A stretch of DNA of 61,094 nucleotides. Origin: Rhodospirillaceae bacterium (GTDB lineage: Bacteria; Pseudomonadota; Alphaproteobacteria; Bin65). The notes below the pieces were generated by a model. That model worked only from the letters and a program-made list of their open reading frames with translations. It had not been told where the DNA came from and ran no database searches. The stretch is taken from positions 1 through 61,094 of the forward strand of contig JAPOST010000101.1 of assembly GCA_026709535.1 (NCBI GenBank), in the 5' to 3' direction. This document shows, in pieces, positions 26,186 through 36,021 of the stretch (its first letter is position 1; each line of letters starts with the position of its first letter). A program made the translations under genes and the position numbers.

Positions 26186-27094
26186 ATGCGCCTGATCTTC
26201 ATGGGCACGCCGGATTTTGCGCTGGTATCCCTGAAGGCTCTGGCCGCCGCGGGCCACGACATCGTCGCCGTCTACAGCCAGCCACCCCGGCAAGCAGGCC
26301 GCGGCAAGGCGCTGCGTCCGTCGCCAGTCCAGGCATGGGCCGAGGCCAAAAGTCTGACGGTCCGGACGCCTGTTTCGTTCAAGAACCCGTCAGAAATAGC
26401 CGATTTTTCGAACTTCGCTGCGGATATTGCGGTTGTCGCTGCCTATGGCTTGCTCCTGCCCCGGGCGGTGCTGGGTGCGCCTACGAACGGGTGCCTGAAT
26501 ATCCACGCCTCGCTCTTGCCGCGCTGGCGCGGCGCTGCACCGATCCAAAGGGCAATCCAGGCAGGCGATACGGAAACCGGTGTCACCATCATGCAGATGG
26601 AAGCCGGGCTGGACACCGGCCCCATGTTGCTGAAGCGCGCTATTTCGATCACGTCTGACACTACGGGTGGCAGCCTGCACGACGAACTCGCCACGCTAGG
26701 TGGAGCGATGATTGTTGAAGCGCTGGAACAGCAGACCACACTCTCGTCAGTGGTTCAGTGGGCGGAGGATGTTACCTATGCCCACAAGATCGGCAAGGCC
26801 GAGGCCCGGGTCGACTGGTCGCTTCCGGCTGCGGAAATCGAACGGATGGTGCGGGCCTTCAATCCTTTCCCCGGCGCGTACTTCGAAACCAGAGGCCAGC
26901 GCATCACGATCTTCCGAGCCAACGTTGTCGCAGGAAATGGCGTTGCCGGCACCGTGCTGGATGACAGATCGACGATAGCCTGCGGTCGTGGAGCCCTTCA
27001 GCCGACAGTCGTCCAGAGGCAAGGCAGGACACCGATGACTGTCGAGAACTTGCTGCGCGGGTTTTCCATTCCAGCTGGAACGGTCGTGGCGTGA
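26186..27094 (+). CDS. fmt: Methionyl-tRNA formyltransferase
   Basis: A 302-residue protein that formylates Met-tRNAfMet using 10-formyl-THF. Seen: the N-terminal MRLIFMGTPDFAL, the 16-residue loop region YSQPPRQAGRGK, the catalytic block NGCLNIHASLLPRWRGAAPIQRAI, the folate-binding GVTIMQME and LDTGPML, and the C-terminal OB-like domain. Its stop overlaps the truA start (GTGA). Confidence 0.95.
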   Translation: MRLIFMGTPDFALVSLKALAAAGHDIVAVYSQPPRQAGRGKALRPSPVQAWAEAKSLTVRTPVSFKNPSEIADFSNFAADIAVVAAYGLLLPRAVLGAPTNGCLNIHASLLPRWRGAAPIQRAIQAGDTETGVTIMQMEAGLDTGPMLLKRAISITSDTTGGSLHDELATLGGAMIVEALEQQTTLSSVVQWAEDVTYAHKIGKAEARVDWSLPAAEIERMVRAFNPFPGAYFETRGQRITIFRANVVAGNGVAGTVLDDRSTIACGRGALQPTVVQRQGRTPMTVENLLRGFSIPAGTVVA

Positions 27095-27828
27095 AACGGT
27101 TCAAGCTCACTCTGGAATATGACGGCCAGCCCTTTGTCGGCTGGCAACGTCAGAAAAATGGCATGTCGGTGCAGCAGTGCGTCGAAGAGGCTATCAAGAA
27201 GTTCTGCGGTGAAACCGTGGTGGTCCATGCCGCGGGCCGGACCGATTCCGGCGTTCATGCCTTGGCCCAGGTGGCGCATGTCGATATCGCTCAAACGGCT
27301 GATGCCTTTCGGGTGAAGGAAGCTCTGAACCATCATCTGAAGCCCAATCCGGTCGCCGTCATCGCGTCGGAAGAGGCCCCTGACACCTTCCACGCCCGGT
27401 TTTCGGCAACCGAGCGCCGGTATCGCTATCGCATCATCAATCGACGGGCGCCGCTGACGCTGGATTCCGGCCAGGCGTGGCGAATCGGCAGGACACTGGA
27501 TGCCGATACCATGCACGAGGCCGCACAGAGACTGGTCGGTTTCCACGACTTTACCAGTTTCCGCGCCGCAGAATGTCAGGCGAATTCGCCTGAAAGGACG
27601 CTGACAGATATCCGGGTATCCCGGTATGGCGAAGAGATCGACATTGCCGTTCGCGCGCCGTCATATCTGCATCACCAGGTGCGCAATATCATCGGCACCC
27701 TCGTGCCGGTTGGCGAGGGCAGGAAGCCGGTATCGTGGCTGGCGACCGTCCTGCGTGCGAAAAGCAGGGCAAAAGCCGGTGCAGCGGCGCCAGCCTGCGG
27801 TCTGTACCTTGAAAAGGTGATCTATTGA
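27091..27828 (+). CDS. truA: tRNA pseudouridine(38-40) synthase TruA
   Basis: A 245-residue enzyme starting at GTG 27091 in a 4-bp overlap with fmt. The catalytic Asp lies in AAGRTDSGVHA (residues ~45-55). Further TruA markers are LKPNPVAV, FHARFSATERRYRYRI, HDFTSFRAAE and HHQVRNIIGTLVPVGEG. It modifies the anticodon arm of several tRNAs. Convergent with pheS, 64 bp apart. Confidence 0.95.
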   Translation: MKRFKLTLEYDGQPFVGWQRQKNGMSVQQCVEEAIKKFCGETVVVHAAGRTDSGVHALAQVAHVDIAQTADAFRVKEALNHHLKPNPVAVIASEEAPDTFHARFSATERRYRYRIINRRAPLTLDSGQAWRIGRTLDADTMHEAAQRLVGFHDFTSFRAAECQANSPERTLTDIRVSRYGEEIDIAVRAPSYLHHQVRNIIGTLVPVGEGRKPVSWLATVLRAKSRAKAGAAAPACGLYLEKVIY

Positions 27829-27892
27829 CTGCCGGAACAGACCCAAGGAACTTTTCGGCAACAGCCTGATTTCGGTGCAGTGGCGGAAACGC

Positions 27893-28981
27893 CTAGGAAG
27901 ACAGACCACCCGTAACGCTCGGGACATCCAGAGGCATGAAGCCGTAGTGCTTCATCCAACGAACATCCGTTTCGAAAAAGCTGCGCCCATCCGGAATGCC
28001 GTACTTGAGCATCGCTATCCGTTCGCATCCCATGCCGAAGGCAAATCCCTGATATTTCGATGAGTCCAGTCCGCAATTGGATAATACGTTCGGGTGCACC
28101 ATTCCACAGCCGAGAATTTCCAGCCAGTCGTCATGCTCATCGTCGAAGTGTCCAAAGCGGAGATGGCCGCCCTTCTTGTTGCACGCAATGTCGACTTCCG
28201 CCGAAGGCTCCGTGAACGGGAAGAAGGAAGGACGGAAATTCAGCTTGATGGTGTCAATTTCGAAATATGCCTTGCAGAAATCGATCAGGCAGCCCTTGAG
28301 ATGACCCATGTGCGTCGACCCGTCGATGACCAGGCCTTCGAACTGGTGAAACATCGGCGTGTGGGTCTGGTCCCAATCACTGCGATACGTTCTGCCCGGA
28401 ACCAGAATCCTGATCGGCGGCTCCTGCTCCATCATCGTACGGACCTGCACTGGCGAGGTATGCGTGCGCAGCACCATCTTTGTTCCGTCGTCCTTCGGCG
28501 GCAGATAAAATGTATCCTGCATTTCCCGCGCCGGATGGCCTTCCGGAAAGTTCAGCGCCGTGAAGTTGTGCCAGTCGGTCTCGATGTCCGGGCCCTCCGC
28601 AATCACGAAGCCCATATCTCCGAAGATCGCGCTGACTTCCTCCATCGTCTGGCTGATGGGGTGAATCCTGCCCATTGGGGTCGACCGGGCCGGTAGTGAC
28701 ACATCCACCCATTCTTCGGCCAGACGTGCGTCGAGTTCGGCATCCTCCAGGGCTGTCCTTCGTGCATCAATCGCCGCAACGACCTCGTCCTTCAGAACGT
28801 TCAGCGCCTTGCCCATGGCCTTGCGCGCCCCGGGCTCCATCGCGCCCAGGCTCTGCATCTGTCCGGTGATTCGACCTTTTCGGCCCAGGGTCTCGACCCG
28901 AATGGCGTCCAGGGCTTTCAGGTCCGCAGCAGCATCCACGGCAGAAATCAGGTCTTCTCGGAGGGTATCAAGTTCGCTCAT
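27893..28981 (-). CDS. pheS: Phenylalanyl-tRNA synthetase alpha subunit
   Basis: A 362-residue class II synthetase alpha subunit with the N-terminal coiled coil, [19 protein letters not shown], motif 2 [19 protein letters not shown] and the C-terminal motif 3 [16 protein letters not shown]. It needs PheT for activity. pheT normally follows directly but is not here: the gene ends facing truA. It is downstream of rpmI-rplT as in the usual operon. Confidence 0.95.
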   Translation of the reverse strand: MSELDTLREDLISAVDAAADLKALDAIRVETLGRKGRITGQMQSLGAMEPGARKAMGKALNVLKDEVVAAIDARRTALEDAELDARLAEEWVDVSLPARSTPMGRIHPISQTMEEVSAIFGDMGFVIAEGPDIETDWHNFTALNFPEGHPAREMQDTFYLPPKDDGTKMVLRTHTSPVQVRTMMEQEPPIRILVPGRTYRSDWDQTHTPMFHQFEGLVIDGSTHMGHLKGCLIDFCKAYFEIDTIKLNFRPSFFPFTEPSAEVDIACNKKGGHLRFGHFDDEHDDWLEILGCGMVHPNVLSNCGLDSSKYQGFAFGMGCERIAMLKYGIPDGRSFFETDVRWMKHYGFMPLDVPSVTGGLSS

Positions 28982-29041
28982 CGGGCTCGTCCGGTGAGGC
29001 AGAGCGGAACGGCGTCAGTAACGCAGTCTCCAAGGGTCAGG

Positions 29042-29398
29042 CTAGTCGAGCGCCTTCTGCGCTGCGTCGACAACCGCCTTGAATGCATCCGTATCCCGCG
29101 CCGCCATATCCGCCAGCACTTTCCGGTCCAGTTCGATATCGGCCATGTTGAGGCCCTTGATGAAACGACTGTAGGTCAGGCCGTGTTCTCGAACGCCTGC
29201 GTTGATGCGCTGGATCCACAGACGCCGGAAGTTGCGCTTGCGAACCTTTCGGTCGCGATACGCGTATTGCAGATTTCTCTCGACCCGCTGGTTGGCCGCC
29301 CGGAACGTATTCTTCTGCCGGCCACGCGCCCCCTTGGCCTGTTTGATGATCCTGCGATGCCGAGCGTGCTTCGTAACACTCCGTTTGACTCGCGCCAT
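29042..29398 (-). CDS. rplT: 50S ribosomal protein L20
   Basis: 118 residues, strongly basic. It contains the L20 signatures [25 protein letters not shown] and [20 protein letters not shown]. It binds 23S rRNA early in 50S assembly and lies between rpmI and pheS. Confidence 0.97.
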   Translation of the reverse strand: MARVKRSVTKHARHRRIIKQAKGARGRQKNTFRAANQRVERNLQYAYRDRKVRKRNFRRLWIQRINAGVREHGLTYSRFIKGLNMADIELDRKVLADMAARDTDAFKAVVDAAQKALD

Positions 29399-29445
29399 AT
29401 CTGCTTCTCCGTCACTGGAGGGGAATCGATTTCGGAAACCAGCGT

Positions 29446-29649
29446 CTATTTCTTCGCATAAGGCATCATGGGCCGAATGATCTTGTCATCGCTCTTGTCC
29501 AGAATGGTCGTTCCCCGATTGGTCCGCTTCATGGTGGTGGTTCGCGATGTCAGGTTGTGCTTGCGGAAGGCAAAGTTGCGTTTGATCCTGCCGCTACCCG
29601 TCACCCCGAACCGCTTTTTGACGGAGCTTTTTGTCTTCAGTTTGGGCAT
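29446..29649 (-). CDS. rpmI: 50S ribosomal protein L35
   Basis: 67 residues beginning [20 protein letters not shown], followed by [23 protein letters not shown] 29649 is the family start. First gene of the rpmI-rplT-pheS run; the infC gene that usually precedes it is not in this window. Confidence 0.96.
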   Translation of the reverse strand: MPKLKTKSSVKKRFGVTGSGRIKRNFAFRKHNLTSRTTTMKRTNRGTTILDKSDDKIIRPMMPYAKK

Positions 29650-30041
29650 TTCGATCCTCGTTTCCGGAACACCCGCCAAAGTCGCGCCGGATCGTGGGGA
29701 TTGGCGATACGAGGCATGCGCCTAGCCAGCCTCAAGCGTCACACCAAAACGTCGGGAGCCTCAAGGCTGCAGCATGCACGTCTGCAATGCAGTGCAGATT
29801 GCTGAACGTAATCAGGCGACGTGCCGACAGCAAGCATGGGAAATGCGACATTTTCTGTGCCGTTTCGGGTGTTGGGGCACCAGCATTTTTTCGTCCCGCG
29901 CCTTTACCCGGTGACAGGGAGTCGCCATTTCTGGCCTAGCCACCAGCCAACCCGTGCGCTTGACGAATCTGTATGCCTGTCCGTCAGCGCATGAACGCCC
30001 TGCAGGGCGCACCGAGACAGGCCCGGGACTTTAGAACGCAC
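29650..30041. promoter_or_regulatory. Divergent region between rpmI and tldD
   Basis: 392 bp containing promoters for two divergent transcripts. No gene is supported. No L20-binding leader pseudoknot could be recognised by eye. Confidence 0.35.
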
Positions 30042-31478
30042 ATGAGCGATATGACCACCGCTGATACCCTGTTTTTTGATCGTACTGGCATGAATCGTAA
30101 CCAGGTCGAGGGACTTGTTGCAAACACCCTCCACGGAGCCGACGACGGTGAGTTGTATCTGGAATATACTCAATCGGAAAGCCTGGTATTCGACGACAGC
30201 CAGCTCAAGAGCGCGACTTTCGACGACAGCCAAGGCTTCGGCCTGCGCTCGCTGGCCGGCGAAGCAACGGGATACGCCCATGCCTCCGATCTGTCGGAGG
30301 AGGCCATCAAGCGCGCCGCGATGACAGTGCGGGCAGTGCATGCCGGTCACGGCGGATCGCTCGACGTGGGACCGCGCGGCACTAACCAGGCGCGTTATGC
30401 GCAAGTCAATCCCTTGCAGGAGATGCCTTTCGAAAAGAAGGTCAAGCTGCTTGAAGATATCAACGAGTACGCCCGGTCGAAGGATGATCGAATCCGCCAA
30501 GTTTCGGCATCAATATTTGGCAAATGGCAGGCGGTACTGATTGTCCGCGGCGATGGGCAACAGGCGTCGGACATTCGCCCGCTGGTTCGCCTCAACGTTT
30601 CCATCGTCGTCGAGAAGGACGGCCGGATGGAATCTGGATCTGCCGGTGCCGGTGGCCGCGCAGCTTACGAGGGATGGGTCGCTCCTTCCGTCTGGCAAGG
30701 GCAGGTCGACGAAGCACTGCGGCAAGCACTGACGAACCTGGAATCCGTGCCGGCTCCTGCCGGTGAGATGCCGGTGGTTCTGGGCCCGGGCTGGACTGGC
30801 GTACTTCTGCATGAAGCGGTCGGACATGGCCTTGAGGGCGATTTCAATCGCAAGGAAACGTCAACTTTCTCCGGCCGTGTCGGCGAACAGGTCGCAGCAA
30901 GAAATGTCACGGTTGTTGACGATGGCACCGTTCCAGATCGCCGCGGCTCCCTGACGATCGACGATGAGGGGACGCCGACCAGCCGAACTGTCCTGATAGA
31001 AGACGGTATTCTGAAAGGCTATATGCAGGATCGATTGAATGCCCGGTTGACGGGTGTAGCGCCAACCGGCAACGGCAGACGCGAAAACTATGCCCACCAT
31101 CCCATGCCGCGGATGACCAACACGTTCATGCTGGCTGGCCAGGACGCTCCGGAAGATATTCTGAAATCTGTCGACAACGGGCTTTATTGCGTCAATTTCG
31201 GCGGAGGCCAGGTGGATATCACCAGCGGGAAATTCACCTTCAGTTGTACTGAGGCGTACAAGATCGAAAAAGGCCAGGTTGGGCCGCCCGTGAAGGGTGC
31301 TACCCTGATCGGCAACGGCCCCGAGGTCATGAACCGAATCAGCATGATTGGTGATGACCTGAAACTCGATACCGGAATAGGCACGTGCGGCAAAAACGGT
31401 CAAGGCGTGCCGGTCGGTGTCGGACAGCCATCGGTCCGAGTCGACGGCATTACCGTTGGCGGAACCGAAGCGGCCTAG
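30042..31478 (+). CDS. tldD: Metalloprotease TldD
   Basis: A 478-residue TldD. The zinc motif is HEAVGHGLEGD (HExxxH), with the earlier FDDSQ/GLRSL and later MPRMTNTFMLAG and GGGQVDITSGKFTF family blocks. It acts with TldE (PmbA) to trim unstructured peptides such as microcin precursors or CcdA. ATG 30042 gives the usual length (E. coli 481). tldE is not in the window. Confidence 0.94.
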   Translation: MSDMTTADTLFFDRTGMNRNQVEGLVANTLHGADDGELYLEYTQSESLVFDDSQLKSATFDDSQGFGLRSLAGEATGYAHASDLSEEAIKRAAMTVRAVHAGHGGSLDVGPRGTNQARYAQVNPLQEMPFEKKVKLLEDINEYARSKDDRIRQVSASIFGKWQAVLIVRGDGQQASDIRPLVRLNVSIVVEKDGRMESGSAGAGGRAAYEGWVAPSVWQGQVDEALRQALTNLESVPAPAGEMPVVLGPGWTGVLLHEAVGHGLEGDFNRKETSTFSGRVGEQVAARNVTVVDDGTVPDRRGSLTIDDEGTPTSRTVLIEDGILKGYMQDRLNARLTGVAPTGNGRRENYAHHPMPRMTNTFMLAGQDAPEDILKSVDNGLYCVNFGGGQVDITSGKFTFSCTEAYKIEKGQVGPPVKGATLIGNGPEVMNRISMIGDDLKLDTGIGTCGKNGQGVPVGVGQPSVRVDGITVGGTEAA

Positions 31479-31858
31479 GACAAAGACGTCACGAAGAATA
31501 ACATGAGCGGTGTAGAACCAGCCCATGCCGCCTGCAGCGTCCTTGGCCGCATGAATGTTCGCTTTTTGGAGGATCGGCATGTTGCTGGCGGACAGCGGGG
31601 TTCCCCGACGACCGTGAAAGATCAGGAGGTTCGCAAGATCAATGCAACACGCGACACTCAACGTCCCGATGCAAACCGGCAACAACCCCGCCGCTTCGGC
31701 ACCTGGCCAACTCAGGGAGCAAGAAACGAGGCGGTTTTTGAGCTACCGCACAATACCTGATGAGCTATCCTTCTCTCTTTTGAATATGAAGGTGCCGACA
31801 CGGCTCAAGGGGGTTGACGCGGCAGGCGACCGCGTGAACCTGAAATAGTAGCTGCGCC
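31479..31858. other. Intergenic region after tldD
   Basis: 380 bp with no recognised gene or clear hairpin terminator. A minus-strand frame crossing it (31685 down to 30861) is antisense to tldD and lacks family features. Confidence 0.35.
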
Positions 31859-32617
31859 GTGACCGACCCTTGGCGCCAGCAGAATGAAGGCAACGGTCCT
31901 AGAGGTATCCCGGAGGGCAACACCTTTCGGGATCTGATCCCCAGTTTTGTGATTGTGGCGGCCGTAATCGGGGCGCTAGCCTTGGCGGGCTGGTTGATAG
32001 GCGATGCCCTTGGCGTCTTCCCAAGCGCCGAAGACGGGCTTCATGTCGGCTTCCTCATCGCGATTCTGGTGTTCCTGTGCAGCGGTCTGATCACCGGCCT
32101 ACGTGCCAACATCGCCGGTGCAATCAAGTCGATTCTTGCCTGGATGGCGATCGGTCTGATCGCCATCACGGGATACGCCTATCGCGACGAGTTGACTGTC
32201 ATCTGGGACCGCATTGCAGGCGAGCTGTTGCCGGGGTCGGCCGTTCGTGCCGATCGCAGCCTGATGATGCGCGCGGCGGTTAACGGCTCATTTTTCATGG
32301 AAGTCTTCCTGAACGGGCAACGGACACGCATGCTCGTCGACACAGGCGCGAGCGCGTTGGCCCTGTCGCCCGGAGATGCACGAACCGCCGGTCTTGATCC
32401 CGCGCGCCTCCGCTATGACGTGCCAATCCGGACAGCTGATGGTGCGACGCGAGCAGCAAGGGTCGTCTTGGGAACCGTCCAGGTTGGCGGCCTGACCTTA
32501 CGAAACTATCCCGGCCTTGTGCTCCGGCAAGGAACAATGTCTCTGCTTGGCGTCGACATCCTGCGGCGCTTTCGGTCATTCGAGATCAGGGGCGACCGGC
32601 TAATCTTGCGGTGGTAG
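31859..32617 (+). CDS. Membrane-anchored retropepsin-like aspartic protease (TIGR02281 family)
   Basis: A 252-residue protein with three membrane spans in residues ~28-115, then a single aspartic-protease domain. MEVFLNGQRTRMLVDTGASALALS carries the catalytic DTGAS, and GVDILRRFRSFEIRGDRLIL is the family end. The domain faces the periplasm and would act as a homodimer. GTG start, preceded by a 380-bp gap. The family is common in Alphaproteobacteria; substrates are unknown. Confidence 0.82.
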   Translation: MTDPWRQQNEGNGPRGIPEGNTFRDLIPSFVIVAAVIGALALAGWLIGDALGVFPSAEDGLHVGFLIAILVFLCSGLITGLRANIAGAIKSILAWMAIGLIAITGYAYRDELTVIWDRIAGELLPGSAVRADRSLMMRAAVNGSFFMEVFLNGQRTRMLVDTGASALALSPGDARTAGLDPARLRYDVPIRTADGATRAARVVLGTVQVGGLTLRNYPGLVLRQGTMSLLGVDILRRFRSFEIRGDRLILRW

Positions 32618-32726
32618 GCACGTCGAACACCTGGACCGGTTTCTCCCGACCGGTGAGAACTGACGGATCCAAGGAATTTCAGCGCAGAGGCCTTGAGTGT
32701 GCTGTCTGGAAGCAGATCAGGCTTGA

Positions 32727-33302
32727 TCACACGGGACCACCACCCATCATCACGAATTGTTTTACCAAACCAAGCAACAACGCGATTACGAAAGCCAGGC
32801 TTTCGATCAGCAACGCCTGAGGCCAAGAAACATCCAGAGTAAGACGAATGATCAGCGCTTCCGCCGCCAGCACGACGATAAGGCTCAGCACTATCAGATT
32901 GCTGGTCACCGCCAATGGAAACAGCGCGAACGCGATGATGATCAGGGCCATCCGCAAGCCGGAAAGGATGATCTGCGCCCAGTTATAGACTGTGATGTAG
33001 GTGGTATACTTGTCCACCAAGCCTGCACCGCGGCATATATAGTACGAAATCAGCGGCCACAGCGCCCAGTTCAATGGGTAGTTGATGATCTCGATCAGCC
33101 AGAAGCGCCCGATGCTGACATCCTGCGGTACAGGGACGCTCAGCAGAAACAGGATATAGATCGGGGCCAGATAGACAGCAGCATAGAATGATCGCCAGTA
33201 TCCGTCGATCGTCAGGTTGAAATCCTGCAGAGCGTTCGGATCCATGCGCATGACGCGGACCGCTCCCCCGACCGACTGCTTTGCCTCCTGCCAAACGCTC
33301 AT
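32727..33302 (-). CDS. Integral membrane protein of unknown function
   Basis: A 191-residue protein with about five hydrophobic spans (for example AAVYLAPIYILFLLSV, YPLNWALWPLISYYIC, ALIIIAFALFPLAVTS, LIVLSLIVVLAAEALII). The N-terminal 30 residues are soluble. I recognise no family signature beyond a general Yip1-like layout. It shares strand with tupA, 51 bp away, and may be cotranscribed. Confidence 0.7.
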   Translation of the reverse strand: MSVWQEAKQSVGGAVRVMRMDPNALQDFNLTIDGYWRSFYAAVYLAPIYILFLLSVPVPQDVSIGRFWLIEIINYPLNWALWPLISYYICRGAGLVDKYTTYITVYNWAQIILSGLRMALIIIAFALFPLAVTSNLIVLSLIVVLAAEALIIRLTLDVSWPQALLIESLAFVIALLLGLVKQFVMMGGGPV

Positions 33303-33353
33303 GGCCCGGATGTAGGCGGTTCTGCCTTCCCTGTCGATTCTGATCGGCAGAAT

Positions 33354-34193
33354 TTACGGTCTGGCCGACCGTGCGTGGGGATAAAACAGCACCTTGCCAT
33401 CGATTCGGAACGATCCGATGGCGCGCTGGCCTGAGGGCGATAACAGCCACCGGACGAAGGATTGCGCCGCGCGCACATTGACGTGCGGGTGTTTCTGCGG
33501 GTTAACCACGATAACGCCGTAGGGATTCCGCAACAGGTAATCGCCTTCGAACAACAAGACCAGTGATCGTCGGTTCGCGAACGACAGCCATGTACCGCGA
33601 TCGACCAGCGTGTAGGCTGGCATGGCTGCGGCAATGTTCAGTGTTCGCCCCATGCCTGCGCCGATTTCCCTGTACCAGCCTTGCTGAACAGACGGGTCGA
33701 TGCCAGCCATGCGCCATAAACGGCGTTCCCGTTTGTGGGTTCCGCTGTCATCACCGCGGGAAAGAAACGTAGCCATGGCATCGCGAATGCGCATCAGCGC
33801 CTGAGTGATGTCCGCGGCCTCTTTTATCTTTGCCGGATCCCGTTTCGGACCGACGATGACAAAATCGTTGAACATGAGGGGATGGCGGCGAAGGCCATAA
33901 CCCTCCCGCAAGAATTTCTCTTCGGACGGTTTGTGGTGAACCAGAAGCACGTCGACATCTCCGCGGCGTGCCAGCCGGATGGCCTGCCCCGTGCCGACGG
34001 CGACGACCCGTACGGCGATGCCGGTCTTCCTGGTGAATTGTGGGAGAATGTAGCCGAACAAGCCCGAGGCTTCTGTCGAGGTTGTCGATGCAACGCGGAT
34101 GGTTTTGTCCTTGGCGAGAACAGGCCCGGCGGGGAAACAGACCAAAGACAGGATAGCAGCACCCAGCGTCAGATACGCCCCCTCGTTTACCAC
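33354..34193 (-). CDS. tupA: Tungstate ABC transporter binding protein TupA
   Basis: A 279-residue periplasmic protein with signal peptide (LGAAILSLVCFPAGPVLA). Mature features are the TTSTEASGLF oxyanion loop, VGTGQAIRLARRGDVDVLLVHH, and FLSRGDDSGTHKRE, all typical of TupA. It captures tungstate (possibly molybdate), pointing to a tungsten or molybdenum enzyme in the cell. It overlaps tupC by 7 bp. Confidence 0.88.
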   Translation of the reverse strand: MVNEGAYLTLGAAILSLVCFPAGPVLAKDKTIRVASTTSTEASGLFGYILPQFTRKTGIAVRVVAVGTGQAIRLARRGDVDVLLVHHKPSEEKFLREGYGLRRHPLMFNDFVIVGPKRDPAKIKEAADITQALMRIRDAMATFLSRGDDSGTHKRERRLWRMAGIDPSVQQGWYREIGAGMGRTLNIAAAMPAYTLVDRGTWLSFANRRSLVLLFEGDYLLRNPYGVIVVNPQKHPHVNVRAAQSFVRWLLSPSGQRAIGSFRIDGKVLFYPHARSARP

Positions 34194-34909
34194 CGCAACT
34201 CACCCTTGAGGAAAGCTTCGAGTTCCGCCGTCCGCGGCGCGGTCAGCAACGTCGCTGCGGCGCCGGCCTCCAGCGCCCTGCCACGATGAAGAAACACGAG
34301 ATCGTCGGCCAACCGGCGCGCCATGGCGAGGTCGTGAGTCGACAGGATTACAGTCCGGCCTTCGCGGCGCAACTCGACAATAATCTCCTCGATTCCCCAG
34401 CCGGCAGCAGGATCAAGGCTCGCAGTCGGTTCGTCCAAAAACAGAACCTCCGGATCGCGCGCCCAAGCACGGGCAAACGTCAGACGCTGCTGCTCGCCGC
34501 CGGACAGGCTGCGCGCCCGTCGTCCAGCCAAATCCCCCAATCCAACCCTTTCCAACGCCATGTGCGCTCGGTGAACGGCCGCTGCCTTGTCGATCCCTTG
34601 CAGGCGTACGGCATGAACAATGTTCGACAAAACAGAGCGATTCAACAGAACCGGTTTCTGGAAAACCATGGCCTGGCGCGTTTGCGCCTTCGCCCCTGAC
34701 AGGTTGGACCAGCGAACATGGCCGGCGTCCGGGGAAATCAAACCGTGAGCGACCTTCAGCACCATGCTCTTGCCAGCGCCGTTGGGGCCCAGTACGACCG
34801 TTGTCCGTTGTCGAGCCACCAGCATGTTGATTCGATCCAAGATCGGCAAGCCCTCGTGCTGAAGCGAGATATTCTCAAGGGCCAAAGGAAGAATGCTAGG
34901 ACCTTGCAT
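34187..34909 (-). CDS. tupC: Tungstate ABC transporter ATPase TupC
   Basis: A 240-residue ABC ATPase with Walker A GPNGAGKSM, Q-loop MVFQKPVLLNRSV, signature LSGGEQQR, Walker B VLFLDEPTASLDP and H-loop ILSTHD. Position between tupB and tupA and the short length without a regulatory TOBE domain fit TupC. Confidence 0.9.
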   Translation of the reverse strand: MQGPSILPLALENISLQHEGLPILDRINMLVARQRTTVVLGPNGAGKSMVLKVAHGLISPDAGHVRWSNLSGAKAQTRQAMVFQKPVLLNRSVLSNIVHAVRLQGIDKAAAVHRAHMALERVGLGDLAGRRARSLSGGEQQRLTFARAWARDPEVLFLDEPTASLDPAAGWGIEEIIVELRREGRTVILSTHDLAMARRLADDLVFLHRGRALEAGAAATLLTAPRTAELEAFLKGELRW

Positions 34910-34919
34910 CGTCCTGCCC

Positions 34920-35642
34920 TCAACGATCCACGCCCAGCAGTGCCGCTTCCGGCATACTGCGCTCTCGCACCATCCACGCAGCGGTATTCAGGAGTATGGC
35001 CAGCGTGACCAGCACAATGCCCAAACCCAGTGCCAAGGCCAGATTCCCGCGACCGGTCTCAAGCGCAATCGCGGTCGTCATGGTGCGGGTATGGTGGGCG
35101 ATATTGCCGCCAACGATGATGACGGCGCCGACTTCGGCTGCAGCGCGACCGAAGCCGGCAAGAACGGCGGTAAACAGGGCAGCGCGGCCATCCCACAGCA
35201 GGGTTGGAATAGCTCGCATCCGGCTGCTGCCCAGTGACGTCAGTTGTTCTCGATAATCCAGCCAAAGCGCCTCGGTAATCTGCCGAGTCAGGGCGGTCAC
35301 GATAGGCGTTACCAGGATTGCCTGGGCGATGATCATCGCGCCCGGAGTAAAAAGAATGTTCAGGCTGCCGAGCGGCCCGCTGCGCGACAGCATCAGATAG
35401 ATCATCAGGCCGACCACGACCGGAGGCAATCCCATCAAGGCGTTGATCAGGATAATGAGCGCCTTGCGGCCTCGAAACCGGTAAACTGCCAAAGCGCCGC
35501 CCAAGGGCAGGCCAATCAGACAGGACAGGAATACCGCCGCCAGATTGACTTCCAGAGACAGGGCAATGATCTCCCACAGCCCGGCATCGAAGCTCAACAA
35601 CAACTGGAAGGCGGCGGCAAATCCGGCAGCAATATCCGTCAT
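34920..35642 (-). CDS. tupB: Tungstate ABC transporter permease TupB
   Basis: A 240-residue permease with about five membrane spans and the coupling loop LGSSRMRAIPTLLWDGRAALFTAVLAGFGRAAAEVGAVIIVGGN, characteristic of the TupB/ModB group. First gene of tupB-tupC-tupA. No Mo/W-responsive operator could be recognised upstream. Confidence 0.9.
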   Translation of the reverse strand: MTDIAAGFAAAFQLLLSFDAGLWEIIALSLEVNLAAVFLSCLIGLPLGGALAVYRFRGRKALIILINALMGLPPVVVGLMIYLMLSRSGPLGSLNILFTPGAMIIAQAILVTPIVTALTRQITEALWLDYREQLTSLGSSRMRAIPTLLWDGRAALFTAVLAGFGRAAAEVGAVIIVGGNIAHHTRTMTTAIALETGRGNLALALGLGIVLVTLAILLNTAAWMVRERSMPEAALLGVDR

Positions 35643-36021
35643 CGGACCGATTTATGGGAAGGAAGCACGTGCGGGATAGAGGCCAATTCGCGCCGCAGGC
35701 CCATCACGGCTTCGCATCCAAGCCGGACTTGGACACGCGCCTCGATGCGGCCTGTGAATTGGCAGCCAGCAGTTCCCGGCCACAACGGCGGACTGGCTCC
35801 GAAACGCGGGCGCCCTTGGCAGGCTTTCGCGTAAATCGCTCGCGCAAGGGTTGTGTAGTCGCATGCAGGGGCACGACCTTGACGGAAGGCGCGCCTTCGA
35901 TCTGCGCGCAAGATTCCTGGCAATCAGGACAAGGTATGCTTGATGAATGACAAAAACGGAAATCCCGCAAACACGAATCAAGTGTGATGGGAGAGACAGA
36001 CCTGGTACCTGGGCCTGCCCC
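35643..36021. other. Intergenic region between tupB and dapE
   Basis: 379 bp. A minus-strand frame (35970-35704, 88 codons) contains four clustered Cys (CHSSSIPCPDCQESC) and might be a small zinc-ribbon protein, but I cannot match it to a family. The tupBCA promoter should be here. Confidence 0.3.

Noticed and set aside
30861-31685. 274-codon minus-strand frame
   Set aside because: Antisense to tldD and then non-coding DNA; no motif.
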